From Dyadobacter psychrotolerans (lineage in GTDB: Bacteria; Bacteroidota; Bacteroidia; Cytophagales; Spirosomataceae), in assembly GCF_004349265.1 (NCBI RefSeq), contig NZ_SMFL01000003.1:434001-498000 (forward strand): DNA of 64,000 nt. Direction: 5' to 3'. Made by a program: the position numbers and the translations under genes. Position 1 is the stretch's first letter. Each line of letters begins with the position of its first letter. This document shows positions 9,702 through 17,069 of the stretch, piece by piece. A model generated the notes under the pieces. The model was not told the origin of the DNA. It worked only from the letters and a program-made list of their open reading frames with translations, and did not search any database.

Positions 9702-9872
9702 TTACAAAATCACCATAATATCCGATTCCGGTTTACTTTTTTTCTCATCTTCATTATAAAACCGAACATAAAAAGCGTCCACAATTTTATCGTAATCTTC
9801 CGAAGCGCTTGCCTCCTGAAAAAGCTCTGATTGAAAGAAATCTTTGAGTTCTTCTCTTGATGGTTTAGTCAT
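9702..9872 (-). CDS. Small acidic hypothetical protein (56 aa)
   Basis: Short open frame from ATG (complement of 9870-9872) to TAA. The product starts MTKPSREELKDFF and ends in DIMVIL; it is charged and probably helical, with no signal peptide or membrane segment. The frame fills the space between two strong hairpin terminators (9659-9687 and 9945-9985), which supports a separate small transcription unit. Codon use looks like that of its neighbours. I do not recognise a family. No strong ribosome-binding site is seen, which is usual in this phylum. Confidence 0.5.
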   Translation of the reverse strand: MTKPSREELKDFFQSELFQEASASEDYDKIVDAFYVRFYNEDEKKSKPESDIMVIL

Positions 9873-9944
9873 GATTGCTGATTTTAGTTGAAATAAAAAT
9901 GGTCAAATTCTGTACCAATTCGGCCTGAAGATATTTAAAACGCC

Positions 9945-9985
9945 AAAACGGGTTGAATTAGCTTTAAAGCACTTCAACCCGTTTT
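9945..9985 (-). terminator. Terminator downstream of the coiled-coil protein gene
   Basis: Perfect 13-bp arms AAAACGGGTTGAA (9945-9957) and TTCAACCCGTTTT (9973-9985) enclose a 15-base loop that itself contains the palindrome GCTTTAAAGC. It lies 27 bases past the stop of the minus-strand gene at 10012. Confidence 0.8.
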
Positions 9986-10011
9986 GATATTTTTCAAAAA
10001 CCTTATTATGA

Positions 10012-10461
10012 TCAGGGATTACCCGGCATAGACGAAAGCTTACCTTCCTCGTCCGAAATTTTCTTTCTTAATGATTCGATGTTTTTAGTGAGTTTATCAA
10101 GATCATCCGAGGCTTTCCTTGCTCTTTTTGCATCCTTACGCGCTCCGCTGGCCGCTTTACTTGCCTTTCTGGATAAGCTTTTATCCTGTGCATCGTTTGC
10201 TAGTTTTTCGGCAGCCTTATTATTTTCATCAGCAGATTTTTGTGCCTGCTCCGCTGTTTTTTCCTTCTCGCGGGTTTTGCTTTCCAATTCATTTTCCAGC
10301 TTGGCCAGTTCCAACTTACTATCGTTCAGCTTTTTGCTAACTTCCAACGCATCCTTTTGTTGTTTCAAGTTATTGATAGAATCCTTCGAGACTACTTGTG
10401 CTGATACAGTCAGAGAAAACAGCATCATGCAAAGGGCGTTTATTAACAGGTACTTTTTCAT
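10012..10461 (-). CDS. Secreted coiled-coil protein of unknown function
   Basis: 149 residues. A clear signal peptide (MKKYLLINALCMMLFSLTVSA, cleaved near AQ) is followed by an almost entirely helical, charged chain. A first heptad-rich stretch (KQQKDALEVSKKLNDSKLEL, then KLENELESKTREKEKTAEQA) is followed by an Ala/Lys-rich middle (KASKAASGARKDAKRARKAS), a second coiled-coil (DDLDKLTKNIESLRKKISDEE), and a short Pro/Gly tail. No enzymatic motif is present. It is probably periplasmic and monocistronic, with its own terminator. The composition resembles small periplasmic helical proteins common in Cytophagales genomes; the function is not known. Confidence 0.8.
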   Translation of the reverse strand: MKKYLLINALCMMLFSLTVSAQVVSKDSINNLKQQKDALEVSKKLNDSKLELAKLENELESKTREKEKTAEQAQKSADENNKAAEKLANDAQDKSLSRKASKAASGARKDAKRARKASDDLDKLTKNIESLRKKISDEEGKLSSMPGNP

Positions 10462-10568
10462 ATTCTTATACTTACGTTAAACATTTCAACCAGTATACGC
10501 AAAAACCATTCCCTGCCAAAATTAATTTTAAATCGCAATCGTGAGGAGTTTCCTATCCACTTTGTGAT

Positions 10569-11981
10569 TTATTTTTCCTCAAACAGACCATCGTAATGCG
10601 CAGAAGAATCCATGATACCTCCACTCTGCTCAAAAAATGATTTGTCAGTTATGTATACACCTTTGTTGGTTTTCGTCCAGTTTGCTCCAGCTTTTGGATG
10701 ATAACTCATCAGGCGATCCCAATTCTTATAGTACTGATGCCCATTGGTTTCCTGTAAACCAATCGAGACATTTGGAAAAGGTGCAAGCCGTGCAGCAACA
10801 GATTTATTCCAATCCACCAAAATCGGATTAACCGTCAAATCCGCACAAAAACAGGGTATTTTTTTCTCGTGAGCTAGCTGCGTTATTTTCATGGTCATGC
10901 TGAGCGTTTTGGCAATTGCTTTCACGATCATTACTGAGTAGCCCTGTTCTATTCTTTTTGCAGCGTCTTCTACGGTGTGAGCACTTTCATCCGCTCCTAT
11001 ACGGACGCCAACATCACCCACGAAGGAATCGTTGTCTTCTCCCAACGGCTCTTCAATAACCGCAATTTGGTCCAGTGCACCGAGTTTTTTAACGTGATCA
11101 ATAAACCGTAAAAGCGTTTCCTTTTTCTCGTAACGGCCGTTTGGATCTATATAATAAGGTATTTTACCGTTTTTGGTGTAAGGTGTTTCATAATGCCCGA
11201 TCGATTTATGCACAGCGGTCATAAAAGCCATGTCGTTTTCAAGCATTTCTGCCTGCGTTCCCGCCGAGCCCGTTTTCAGCTTCATGATAAAATAACCTTC
11301 ATCGGCGGCTGATTTTATTTTGGCAAGATCGGTTCCTACAGGAAAGGATGGAATGCTGGCAACTTTATCATGACGAGACGAAAGGCTGGGTTTGTAGGCA
11401 TCCGGAATCATTTCGTCAAAAGACTTCATTCCGTTCTCCTGAGCATACAGAAGCCAGGCAGCATTATCAACGCTCACCAGTGCATTTAAAGCAAAGGTTT
11501 TTCTTAAATCAGGAATACCGGTAATCTTTTTTCCGTATGCTAAAACTTCCGGCAACAAATCGTCGAGAAGAGAAACCGGATCGGCAAAAGTGTTTCCTTT
11601 CATGAGCTGAAGAGCATGTTCGCTCATGGCATACATCAGCGCATTGCCAGCACTTTGCGAATGTGCCGCGGCAACGCGAGAATCCGACCAAAGCACACCC
11701 TGGGTCGCCAAACCCACTTTTTTAATTCCTGAATCGGATTCAAGCATAGCCGCAGTCTGCCAGCTTTCTGTGATCTGGCTTCCCTTAAAACGATAGGGAT
11801 TCAAAGCTTCACGATCGAAGTTTGAACTTACGTTTTTGATCCTGATTTTAGCCGTTGATTTCTTTTCCGGTAATTTTTCGGCCGAAGGAAATCCGCTTAT
11901 TCCAAGCGCCATCAACGAAGCCGAATATTGTACAAACTCGCGGCGATTGATTGGGTTTTCTCCGCTTGTGAGGTTATTCAT
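10569..11981 (-). CDS. Mandelate racemase/muconate lactonizing enzyme-family protein, Tat-exported
   Basis: 470-residue enolase-superfamily protein. The N-terminus INRREFVQYSASLMALGISG fits a twin-arginine signal, so it probably acts in the periplasm. Superfamily catalytic elements are visible in order: KLK (K234/K236), the metal ligand region YYIDPNG (D279, N281), IEEPLGED (E310/E311), GADES (D331/E332) and a second-side lysine in IVKAIAK (K354). This class abstracts a proton alpha to a carboxylate; racemase, dehydratase or cycloisomerase activity cannot be told apart here. It begins 108 bases after the end of cobC on the same strand. It may be read from the cobalamin operon, but nothing links its chemistry to B12. 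Confidence 0.85.
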   Translation of the reverse strand: MNNLTSGENPINRREFVQYSASLMALGISGFPSAEKLPEKKSTAKIRIKNVSSNFDREALNPYRFKGSQITESWQTAAMLESDSGIKKVGLATQGVLWSDSRVAAAHSQSAGNALMYAMSEHALQLMKGNTFADPVSLLDDLLPEVLAYGKKITGIPDLRKTFALNALVSVDNAAWLLYAQENGMKSFDEMIPDAYKPSLSSRHDKVASIPSFPVGTDLAKIKSAADEGYFIMKLKTGSAGTQAEMLENDMAFMTAVHKSIGHYETPYTKNGKIPYYIDPNGRYEKKETLLRFIDHVKKLGALDQIAVIEEPLGEDNDSFVGDVGVRIGADESAHTVEDAAKRIEQGYSVMIVKAIAKTLSMTMKITQLAHEKKIPCFCADLTVNPILVDWNKSVAARLAPFPNVSIGLQETNGHQYYKNWDRLMSYHPKAGANWTKTNKGVYITDKSFFEQSGGIMDSSAHYDGLFEEK

Positions 11982-12089
11982 TATGCAAGAGTGAGTTTAA
12001 AAGCAGTCAGTTATAAAAGACAATATCAGGAGAAGAAGTCACTTTTTGCTAATAAATACTGGTCAACCCGCTTCGAATGCATGTGCCGT

Positions 12090-12611
12090 TCAGATCTCAA
12101 CCTTTATTACTTCACCATAACCCACTTTTATTTCAAAAACCGAAGCCAGCGGAATTTGCTTCAGCAATGCTAACACAAGCCGGATAACACCTGCATGTGT
12201 CACAATTGCAATTTTCTGATCTGGGTTTGTTGGAAGCTCCTGCCAGAATTCTTTCACTCTTTCAAACATTTCCTGCATACTTTCCCCGCCGGGAACACAA
12301 ACATTCACAAAATCGTCCATCCACAATTGCAGCTGAACCTGATCGACGGTATCCCAGGTTTTCCCCTCCCACTCTCCGAAGTTCAGTTCCGCTAACTGGT
12401 CGTCTGTTTGAAAATCTCTCGTGATCTGTTTTGCCAATTCAGTACATCTCAAAGCCGGACTCGAATAAACAAGGTCAAATCCTGCCGGCAAGTTTTGTTT
12501 TGCCACTTCCCATTCCTGAGCAAAGTTTTCCGTTAACAGCACTTCGCTCCTTCCGTAAATAAGTCCGGGCGTCAACAGCGGTGTGGTGTGGCGGATCAGA
12601 TAAACTTCCAT
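12090..12611 (-). CDS. cobC: Alpha-ribazole phosphatase-like histidine phosphatase
   Basis: 173-residue histidine-phosphatase (phosphoglycerate-mutase) family protein. The catalytic motif LIRHTTP lies at residues 5-11, an acidic LNFGEWEG near 85, and the second histidine in THAGVIRLV near 140. In cobalamin nucleotide-loop assembly this enzyme removes the phosphate from alpha-ribazole 5'-phosphate or from adenosylcobalamin 5'-phosphate. The assignment as CobC rests on being the last gene of the cob operon; its start overlaps the end of cobS by 16 bases. Cytoplasmic, no signal peptide. Confidence 0.88.
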   Translation of the reverse strand: MEVYLIRHTTPLLTPGLIYGRSEVLLTENFAQEWEVAKQNLPAGFDLVYSSPALRCTELAKQITRDFQTDDQLAELNFGEWEGKTWDTVDQVQLQLWMDDFVNVCVPGGESMQEMFERVKEFWQELPTNPDQKIAIVTHAGVIRLVLALLKQIPLASVFEIKVGYGEVIKVEI

Positions 12612-13387
12612 AGAACGGCTATGTAAAAATAAAATACAACCTCACAAACCTGCTGGACTGCACCCAGACAATCGCCGGTATAACCTCCAATCCACTTTTT
12701 AAAATATCTGCCAAGAAAAAATGTAACCAAAACAAGTAAACCGATAGAAAGTAAAATCAACGGTTGTTTTACATAACAAGACAAAGCGAGCATGGGCGGA
12801 ATCCCAAAAGTACCAGCCATTACCAGGGTTTTAACATCGGCTGTTTCGGCAACCGGTTTTGCTTTGCTATCCTGTGTCTCTCTTGCGTACGGCTGATTAA
12901 AAATTACAAGTACGGGCATAAATCTGCTGACAGCATGCGCAGTGACCAGTATTAAAAAAAGTATTGTAAAGTCAGTATTTATAAGAACTGCAAGTTGTAA
13001 AAGCAGAGAAAATTTCAGCGCCAAAATCAGGATCAGGCCGACGGAACCGTAGGTTCCAACTCGGCTGTCCTTCATAATTTCAAGTATTTTCTCCTTGGTC
13101 CAGCCGCCGCCGAAACCATCGCAAACGTCTGCAAAACCGTCTTCGTGAAAAGCGCCAGTTGTCAAAACTGATGCAGTCATTCCAAATAAAAGGCCGGTTG
13201 AAGTATTTGTCAGATAAGTTAGCCCCAGCCAGGCTAATGCGGTTATAAAACCCACAATCCATCCGACTAACGGCAGATACCTTGTAGCCCGGCTAAGATT
13301 TTGGGGATGATATAACACCCATTTCGGAACCGGAAAACGTGTATAAAATTGTAAAGCCGTAAAAAAAAGCGTCAGTTGTTTTATCAT
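12596..13387 (-). CDS. cobS: Adenosylcobinamide-GDP ribazoletransferase (cobalamin synthase)
   Basis: 263-residue integral membrane enzyme that joins adenosylcobinamide-GDP to alpha-ribazole (or its phosphate) to give adenosylcobalamin (phosphate). The family signature GAFHEDGFADVCDGFGGG is at about residues 77-95, with the acidic metal-binding residues intact. Several hydrophobic segments follow (for example IGLLVLVTFFLG), and the late motif GGYTGDCLGA is present near the C-terminus. It overlaps cobT by four bases (ATGA), so the two are translationally coupled. Length is normal for the family. Confidence 0.95.
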   Translation of the reverse strand: MIKQLTLFFTALQFYTRFPVPKWVLYHPQNLSRATRYLPLVGWIVGFITALAWLGLTYLTNTSTGLLFGMTASVLTTGAFHEDGFADVCDGFGGGWTKEKILEIMKDSRVGTYGSVGLILILALKFSLLLQLAVLINTDFTILFLILVTAHAVSRFMPVLVIFNQPYARETQDSKAKPVAETADVKTLVMAGTFGIPPMLALSCYVKQPLILLSIGLLVLVTFFLGRYFKKWIGGYTGDCLGAVQQVCEVVFYFYIAVLWKFI

Positions 13388-14406
13388 AACTCCGCTTTTT
13401 GACTTACTCCTGCACTTTCAAAGCTCGCCATCTCAGTAAAAAAGAAAACGGCGCTTTGTAAAATCGGATAAGCAAGGGCGCAGCCGGTGCCCTCACCCAA
13501 CCGCATGTCCATTTTCAAAACCGGATCTACGCCGAGTTTTTGCACTAATAGCTGATGTCCCTTTTCATTTGACTGGTGACAAAAAACCGCGTAATCCTGA
13601 ACAGAAGAGTTCATTTTTAAAGCACATAGAAAGCTGACAGAAGCGATAAACCCATCAACCAAAACAATCATTTTAAGCTTTGCCGCTTCCAGCATAGCAC
13701 CACACATCATCGCTATTTCATACCCGCCAAAAGTCTGTAAAACTTTTAGCGGATCGTCGTCTACGTCCGAATGTTTTTCAAGTGCTTTGTTAAGAACCGA
13801 CATTTTATGAATTACCTGCGCGTCATTCAGTCCGCTGCCTTTTCCTACGCAGTCTTCAAGCGGAATATTCAGCAATTTACTCATAATCAGGGAAGCAGAA
13901 GAAGTATTCCCGATTCCCATTTCACCAAATCCGATGACATTACAGCCCGTATCCTGCACTTTACGAACGAGCTCGGCTCCCTTTAGCAGGCAGTTTTCAC
14001 ATTCCTCCTTTGTCATGGCGGCTTCTTTCAAAAAGTTTCTGGTACCGTGACTTATTTTGGCGTGAATCAGTCTTTCATTTTGGTCAAAATCATAATCTAC
14101 GCCTGCATCTACCAGCCAGAGATTGATTCCGTGTTGTTTTGTAAATACATTGATGGCAGCCCCTCCGTTAATAAAATTTAACACCATCTGCGGGGTTACC
14201 TCCGAAGGGTACGCGCTTACCCCCGATGAAGCAATTCCGTGACTGGCAGCAAAAATGATGATATGCGGTTTTGTAAGTTCAGGAGTTAGCGTATTTTGTA
14301 CAGATGCAACCTGAAAAGCCAGTTTTTCCAGTTTTCCCAAGGCACCAACCGGCTTGGTCTTATGATCAATTTTATGCTGTATTTCCTTGCTTAATGATGA
14401 TTGCAT
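13384..14406 (-). CDS. cobT: Nicotinate-nucleotide--dimethylbenzimidazole phosphoribosyltransferase
   Basis: 340-residue cytoplasmic enzyme that makes alpha-ribazole 5'-phosphate from nicotinate mononucleotide and a lower-ligand base. Family elements: KTKPVGALGKLE near the N-terminus, AASHGIASSGVSAYP, NFINGGAAINVF, GFGEMGIGNTSSAS, GKGSGLND, and the C-terminal MRLGEGTGCALAYPIL that carries the catalytic glutamate. Length is close to that of the Salmonella protein. It lies 12 bases downstream of cobU and overlaps cobS. No bluB or other base-synthesis gene is seen, so the lower-ligand base is either imported or made elsewhere. Confidence 0.96.
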   Translation of the reverse strand: MQSSLSKEIQHKIDHKTKPVGALGKLEKLAFQVASVQNTLTPELTKPHIIIFAASHGIASSGVSAYPSEVTPQMVLNFINGGAAINVFTKQHGINLWLVDAGVDYDFDQNERLIHAKISHGTRNFLKEAAMTKEECENCLLKGAELVRKVQDTGCNVIGFGEMGIGNTSSASLIMSKLLNIPLEDCVGKGSGLNDAQVIHKMSVLNKALEKHSDVDDDPLKVLQTFGGYEIAMMCGAMLEAAKLKMIVLVDGFIASVSFLCALKMNSSVQDYAVFCHQSNEKGHQLLVQKLGVDPVLKMDMRLGEGTGCALAYPILQSAVFFFTEMASFESAGVSQKAEL

Positions 14407-14418
14407 TTTTAGTAATAA

Positions 14419-14931
14419 TTATAAAGATTTTTTCAGAATCAAAGGCAAACCCGAAACCATAAATATTGCTTCATCGGCCTTGGCAGCGACATATTGATTA
14501 GCCCAGCCTTGTAAGTCAGTAAATTTTCTTCCCATGTCCGTTTCAGCATGCACGCCCATTCCGATTTCATTTGAAATGATAATAAACGTTCCTTCTTTTT
14601 GAGCAATTCCGTCAATCTCGGCTTTGAAGGCGGCCAGTGATTTTTCTATATCCTGATCATTAGACATGAAGAGATTGGTAAGCCAAAGCGTAACGCAATC
14701 AATGACAGCAACTTTTTCTTCAATTGGCAGCAAATGGATATTTTGCTCACTTTCAATTGAGGTCCACTCAGGTCCGCGTTCGTGTTTATGGCGGTCTACC
14801 CGTTTGCCAAAATCCTCATCCCAGATATGGGCCGTAGCTATATAAACCGGCCAAGACGACAAACGCAGGGCAATTTCCTGGGCATATCTGCTCTTGCCGC
14901 TTCGGGCCCCACCCGTAATATAAGTGATCAT
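14419..14931 (-). CDS. cobU: Adenosylcobinamide kinase / adenosylcobinamide-phosphate guanylyltransferase
   Basis: 170-residue bifunctional nucleotide-loop enzyme that phosphorylates adenosylcobinamide and then activates it with GTP. The P-loop GGARSGKS is at residues 7-14. The segment KRVDRHKHERGPEWTSIE holds the histidine that becomes guanylylated in this family, and the later VTLWLTNLF and SNEIGMGVHAE motifs are in place. The start overlaps the adenosyltransferase gene by four bases. Because it can act on cobinamide, the operon supports salvage of incomplete corrinoids as well as final assembly. Confidence 0.95.
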   Translation of the reverse strand: MITYITGGARSGKSRYAQEIALRLSSWPVYIATAHIWDEDFGKRVDRHKHERGPEWTSIESEQNIHLLPIEEKVAVIDCVTLWLTNLFMSNDQDIEKSLAAFKAEIDGIAQKEGTFIIISNEIGMGVHAETDMGRKFTDLQGWANQYVAAKADEAIFMVSGLPLILKKSL

Positions 14932-15512
14932 TTTTCTTCCGACGCTTTAAATCGTTTGTATAAAAAAAGCTGCCATTTCTCTTCCGCGACACCTGCTTTG
15001 TCCATTTCTGCACGGGCCAGTGTAAAGAACAAATCAGACAACCTGTTGATGTATGCGGGTATAGCTTCATGTACGTCGTCCTTCTTGATCAGTGAAACCA
15101 ACCTCCGTTCACCTCTGCGCATTTGCGTACGCGCGACGTGGCAAAGCGCCGAAACCTCATTTCCTCCAGGTAAGAGAAAATAGTCGGAAGGAGAAGTCAT
15201 GGCAGCTTCAAGAGAATCGATCCAATCCTCGCAAAATTGGGCTCCGTCAACCGGCATCGGATTTTTGTTTTCCTTTTTGGCATCAGAAGGTCTTGCCAGA
15301 TGTGACATCATGTCCATCAGATCCTTTTGTATTTTATGTAAATTCGGCTGCCATTCGTGGTCGTTACCAAGTTTCACACGCAGCACACCAATCGTAGAAT
15401 TTGCCTCATCCAGCGTTCCAATACATTCAATCCGGACATCATCTTTGTCCACTCTACTCCCACCGAACAATCCGGTTGTTCCTTTGTCTCCTTTTTTTGT
15501 ATATATTTTCAT
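14928..15512 (-). CDS. Cob(I)alamin adenosyltransferase, PduO type
   Basis: 194-residue ATP:corrinoid adenosyltransferase that adds the upper 5'-deoxyadenosyl ligand. PduO-family features are the N-terminal KIYTKKGDKGTTGLFGG, then VRIECIGTLDEANSTIG, the RRGERRLV helix, and YINRLSDLFFTLAR near the C-terminus. It is unrelated to the CobA/BtuR P-loop type. It is the second gene of the cobalamin operon, starting 20 bases after the stop of the BtuF-like gene and overlapping cobU. Placing the adenosyltransferase before cobU fits the need for adenosylated substrate. Confidence 0.95.
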   Translation of the reverse strand: MKIYTKKGDKGTTGLFGGSRVDKDDVRIECIGTLDEANSTIGVLRVKLGNDHEWQPNLHKIQKDLMDMMSHLARPSDAKKENKNPMPVDGAQFCEDWIDSLEAAMTSPSDYFLLPGGNEVSALCHVARTQMRRGERRLVSLIKKDDVHEAIPAYINRLSDLFFTLARAEMDKAGVAEEKWQLFLYKRFKASEEK

Positions 15513-15532
15513 TTTCTGATAAGCTGAAAGTG

Positions 15533-16765
15533 CTATTTGATTTTTTTGTAATAGATTAATTCATGTTCCGGCAATAGTTCCGGATGCAATATTTTGATTA
15601 AATCGGTCAGGACCAGATGCGGGTTAACGGCTCCCGATTCCCAATAATCGTTTGCTCCCTGGGCGTTAAACCTTTTGTTGTAGGTATAGATTTGCTTTGA
15701 TTTAAAAGCCTTAAAATCGGCATAACGGGAGTCCTTCGCCAGGATTTCTTCGGTTGACTGGATATTCAAAATACTGACGTTGAGCCAATAATCGGCATTT
15801 AGCGCAATGGGATAAACGGTTTCAAAGCTGAGAGGTAAACTGCCGGTCGCTTTTGTACTTGCCCAATGATAAGAACCACCGGCGTCCTGTAAAAACTTGC
15901 AGACATAACTATTGCCATTAGGGACAAACCAGGAATCCCTGGAATTCATACCTGTGATCAGACTGGGCTTCGAAGTCGCTTTTTTAGCAAGATTGGTTAA
16001 ACGAATATATTCTTTTTCAACCTCTTTAAATTTCTTATTGACGACCGCTTCCTTGTTCAAAAGGGCCGCTAAAACTTTAACCCATTCTGCTCTGCCCAGC
16101 GGTGTTGTCTCGACCCATTCGGAGTTAATGATAATAGGAACACCTGCCTCTGTAAGCGATTGGTAACGGTTTATTTTGGAAACTGGACTTCCCGTTGTCA
16201 TCACAAGATCGGGGTGCATGGTTACCAGTAGTTCTTCATTTAGTCCCTGATCCTTGCCAACCCCGGCTATATTTCCGGATTTGATTCGCTCAATAACTTT
16301 CGGCGACGAAACATATTTAAGGTTTCCCATTCCTGTGAGAATATCCTCCGCTTCCAGAAAGCCAACAAGCCCGATGTGTAGTGAAGACATCACCACCAGA
16401 CTTCGAACGGGAATTTCAATCACCTGACTTCCCGGATATCCTTTCGGTCTGGGCGTACCTCGTTGGAGAAGCAGATAACTCATGGTATCCGTGCTTTTTT
16501 CAAACGGGCTCAATATTTTGATTACTTTATAATGGTCGTGGTAATCAATTGTAAAACCCTTTGCATGCGATACCTTAACCTTATCATGAAAAAGGCTTTT
16601 ACCCGAAAATTGGCTTTCGGTTTTTTCGTAAAGTGAGGAAGTCGTGCTGCATGAAACAAGCAGCAGAGCGAAAGAGACAGCAAAGAAATATTTGCAGAAT
16701 ACAGAAAAAGACAAGCAGAAAATACGCAGCTGCCCGCCATCAGAAATAGCACGGTTCAGAATCAT
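15533..16765 (-). CDS. BtuF-like corrinoid-binding lipoprotein (ABC transporter substrate-binding family)
   Basis: 410-residue lipoprotein of the Peripla_BP_2 type (the family of BtuF and FhuD), first gene of the operon. A hydrophobic segment (YFFAVSFALLLVSC) ends in a lipobox. Binding-protein motifs follow: IPVRSLVVMSSLHIGLVGFL, GLNEELLVTMHPDLVMTTGS, and a late QGANDYWESGAVNPHLVL. I place the start at ATG 16763-16765. The frame runs on upstream to 16942, but that stretch overlaps the cobalamin riboswitch and cannot be genuine coding sequence. The matching permease and ATPase (btuCD) are not in the window. Cobalamin as ligand is inferred from the riboswitch and operon. Confidence 0.88.
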   Translation of the reverse strand: MILNRAISDGGQLRIFCLSFSVFCKYFFAVSFALLLVSCSTTSSLYEKTESQFSGKSLFHDKVKVSHAKGFTIDYHDHYKVIKILSPFEKSTDTMSYLLLQRGTPRPKGYPGSQVIEIPVRSLVVMSSLHIGLVGFLEAEDILTGMGNLKYVSSPKVIERIKSGNIAGVGKDQGLNEELLVTMHPDLVMTTGSPVSKINRYQSLTEAGVPIIINSEWVETTPLGRAEWVKVLAALLNKEAVVNKKFKEVEKEYIRLTNLAKKATSKPSLITGMNSRDSWFVPNGNSYVCKFLQDAGGSYHWASTKATGSLPLSFETVYPIALNADYWLNVSILNIQSTEEILAKDSRYADFKAFKSKQIYTYNKRFNAQGANDYWESGAVNPHLVLTDLIKILHPELLPEHELIYYKKIK

Positions 16766-16810
16766 TAGTCGTAAGCTTTTCTTCCGAAAGCCTTTTGGAT
16801 TATGTTTAAA

Positions 16811-16960
16811 GGCAGGTCTTCTGACTTGTCCAATTCTGACGCCTTCCCGGGCTATTTTCCAGTGGCATGATGTCAAAACCTTTTTTGAACTTACAGCAGC
16901 GGAGACTGTTCCGGATTTACACCGGTATTCCCTTTTCATCACGCGGTGACGTGAACCTTT
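16811..16960 (-). promoter_or_regulatory. Cobalamin (AdoCbl) riboswitch
   Basis: Read on the minus strand, conserved aptamer blocks appear in the correct order: GGTTCACGTC, TGATGAAAAGGGAA, CCGGTGTAAATCCGG, CCGCTGCTGTAAG, the B12-box-like GCCACTGG, GGGAAGGCG, and a closing AGTCAGAAGACCTGCC. This is a class-I-like cobalamin aptamer. It ends about 45 bases before the ATG of the BtuF-like gene and should shut down the whole btuF-pduO-cobUTSC operon when cobalamin is plentiful. Exact ends are approximate. Confidence 0.95.
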
Positions 16961-16967
16961 TGATGTG

Positions 16968-16975
16968 CAAAACTA
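16968..16975 (-). promoter_or_regulatory. Minus-7 element of the cobalamin operon promoter
   Basis: TAGTTTTG on the minus strand matches TAnnTTTG exactly and lies a few bases before the riboswitch, as expected for a transcript beginning near 16960. No TTG is found at the ideal upstream spacing. Confidence 0.55.
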
Positions 16976-17002
16976 TGAAGATTTTGTTTAAAATTTTTAA
17001 AA

Positions 17003-17056
17003 CCATTAAGGAGTTAAGCTTCATTAAGACTTAATGTTTTCTTAATTCCTTAATGG
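17003..17056 (-). terminator. Terminator of the M20 amidohydrolase gene
   Basis: Arms CCATTAAGGAGTTAAG (17003-17018) and CTTAATTCCTTAATGG (17041-17056) pair over 16 bases with one mismatch. A smaller hairpin, CATTAAG/CTTAATG, lies inside. It separates the amidohydrolase from the cobalamin operon promoter. Confidence 0.75.
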
Positions 17057-17069
17057 TAAAACAGATAAC

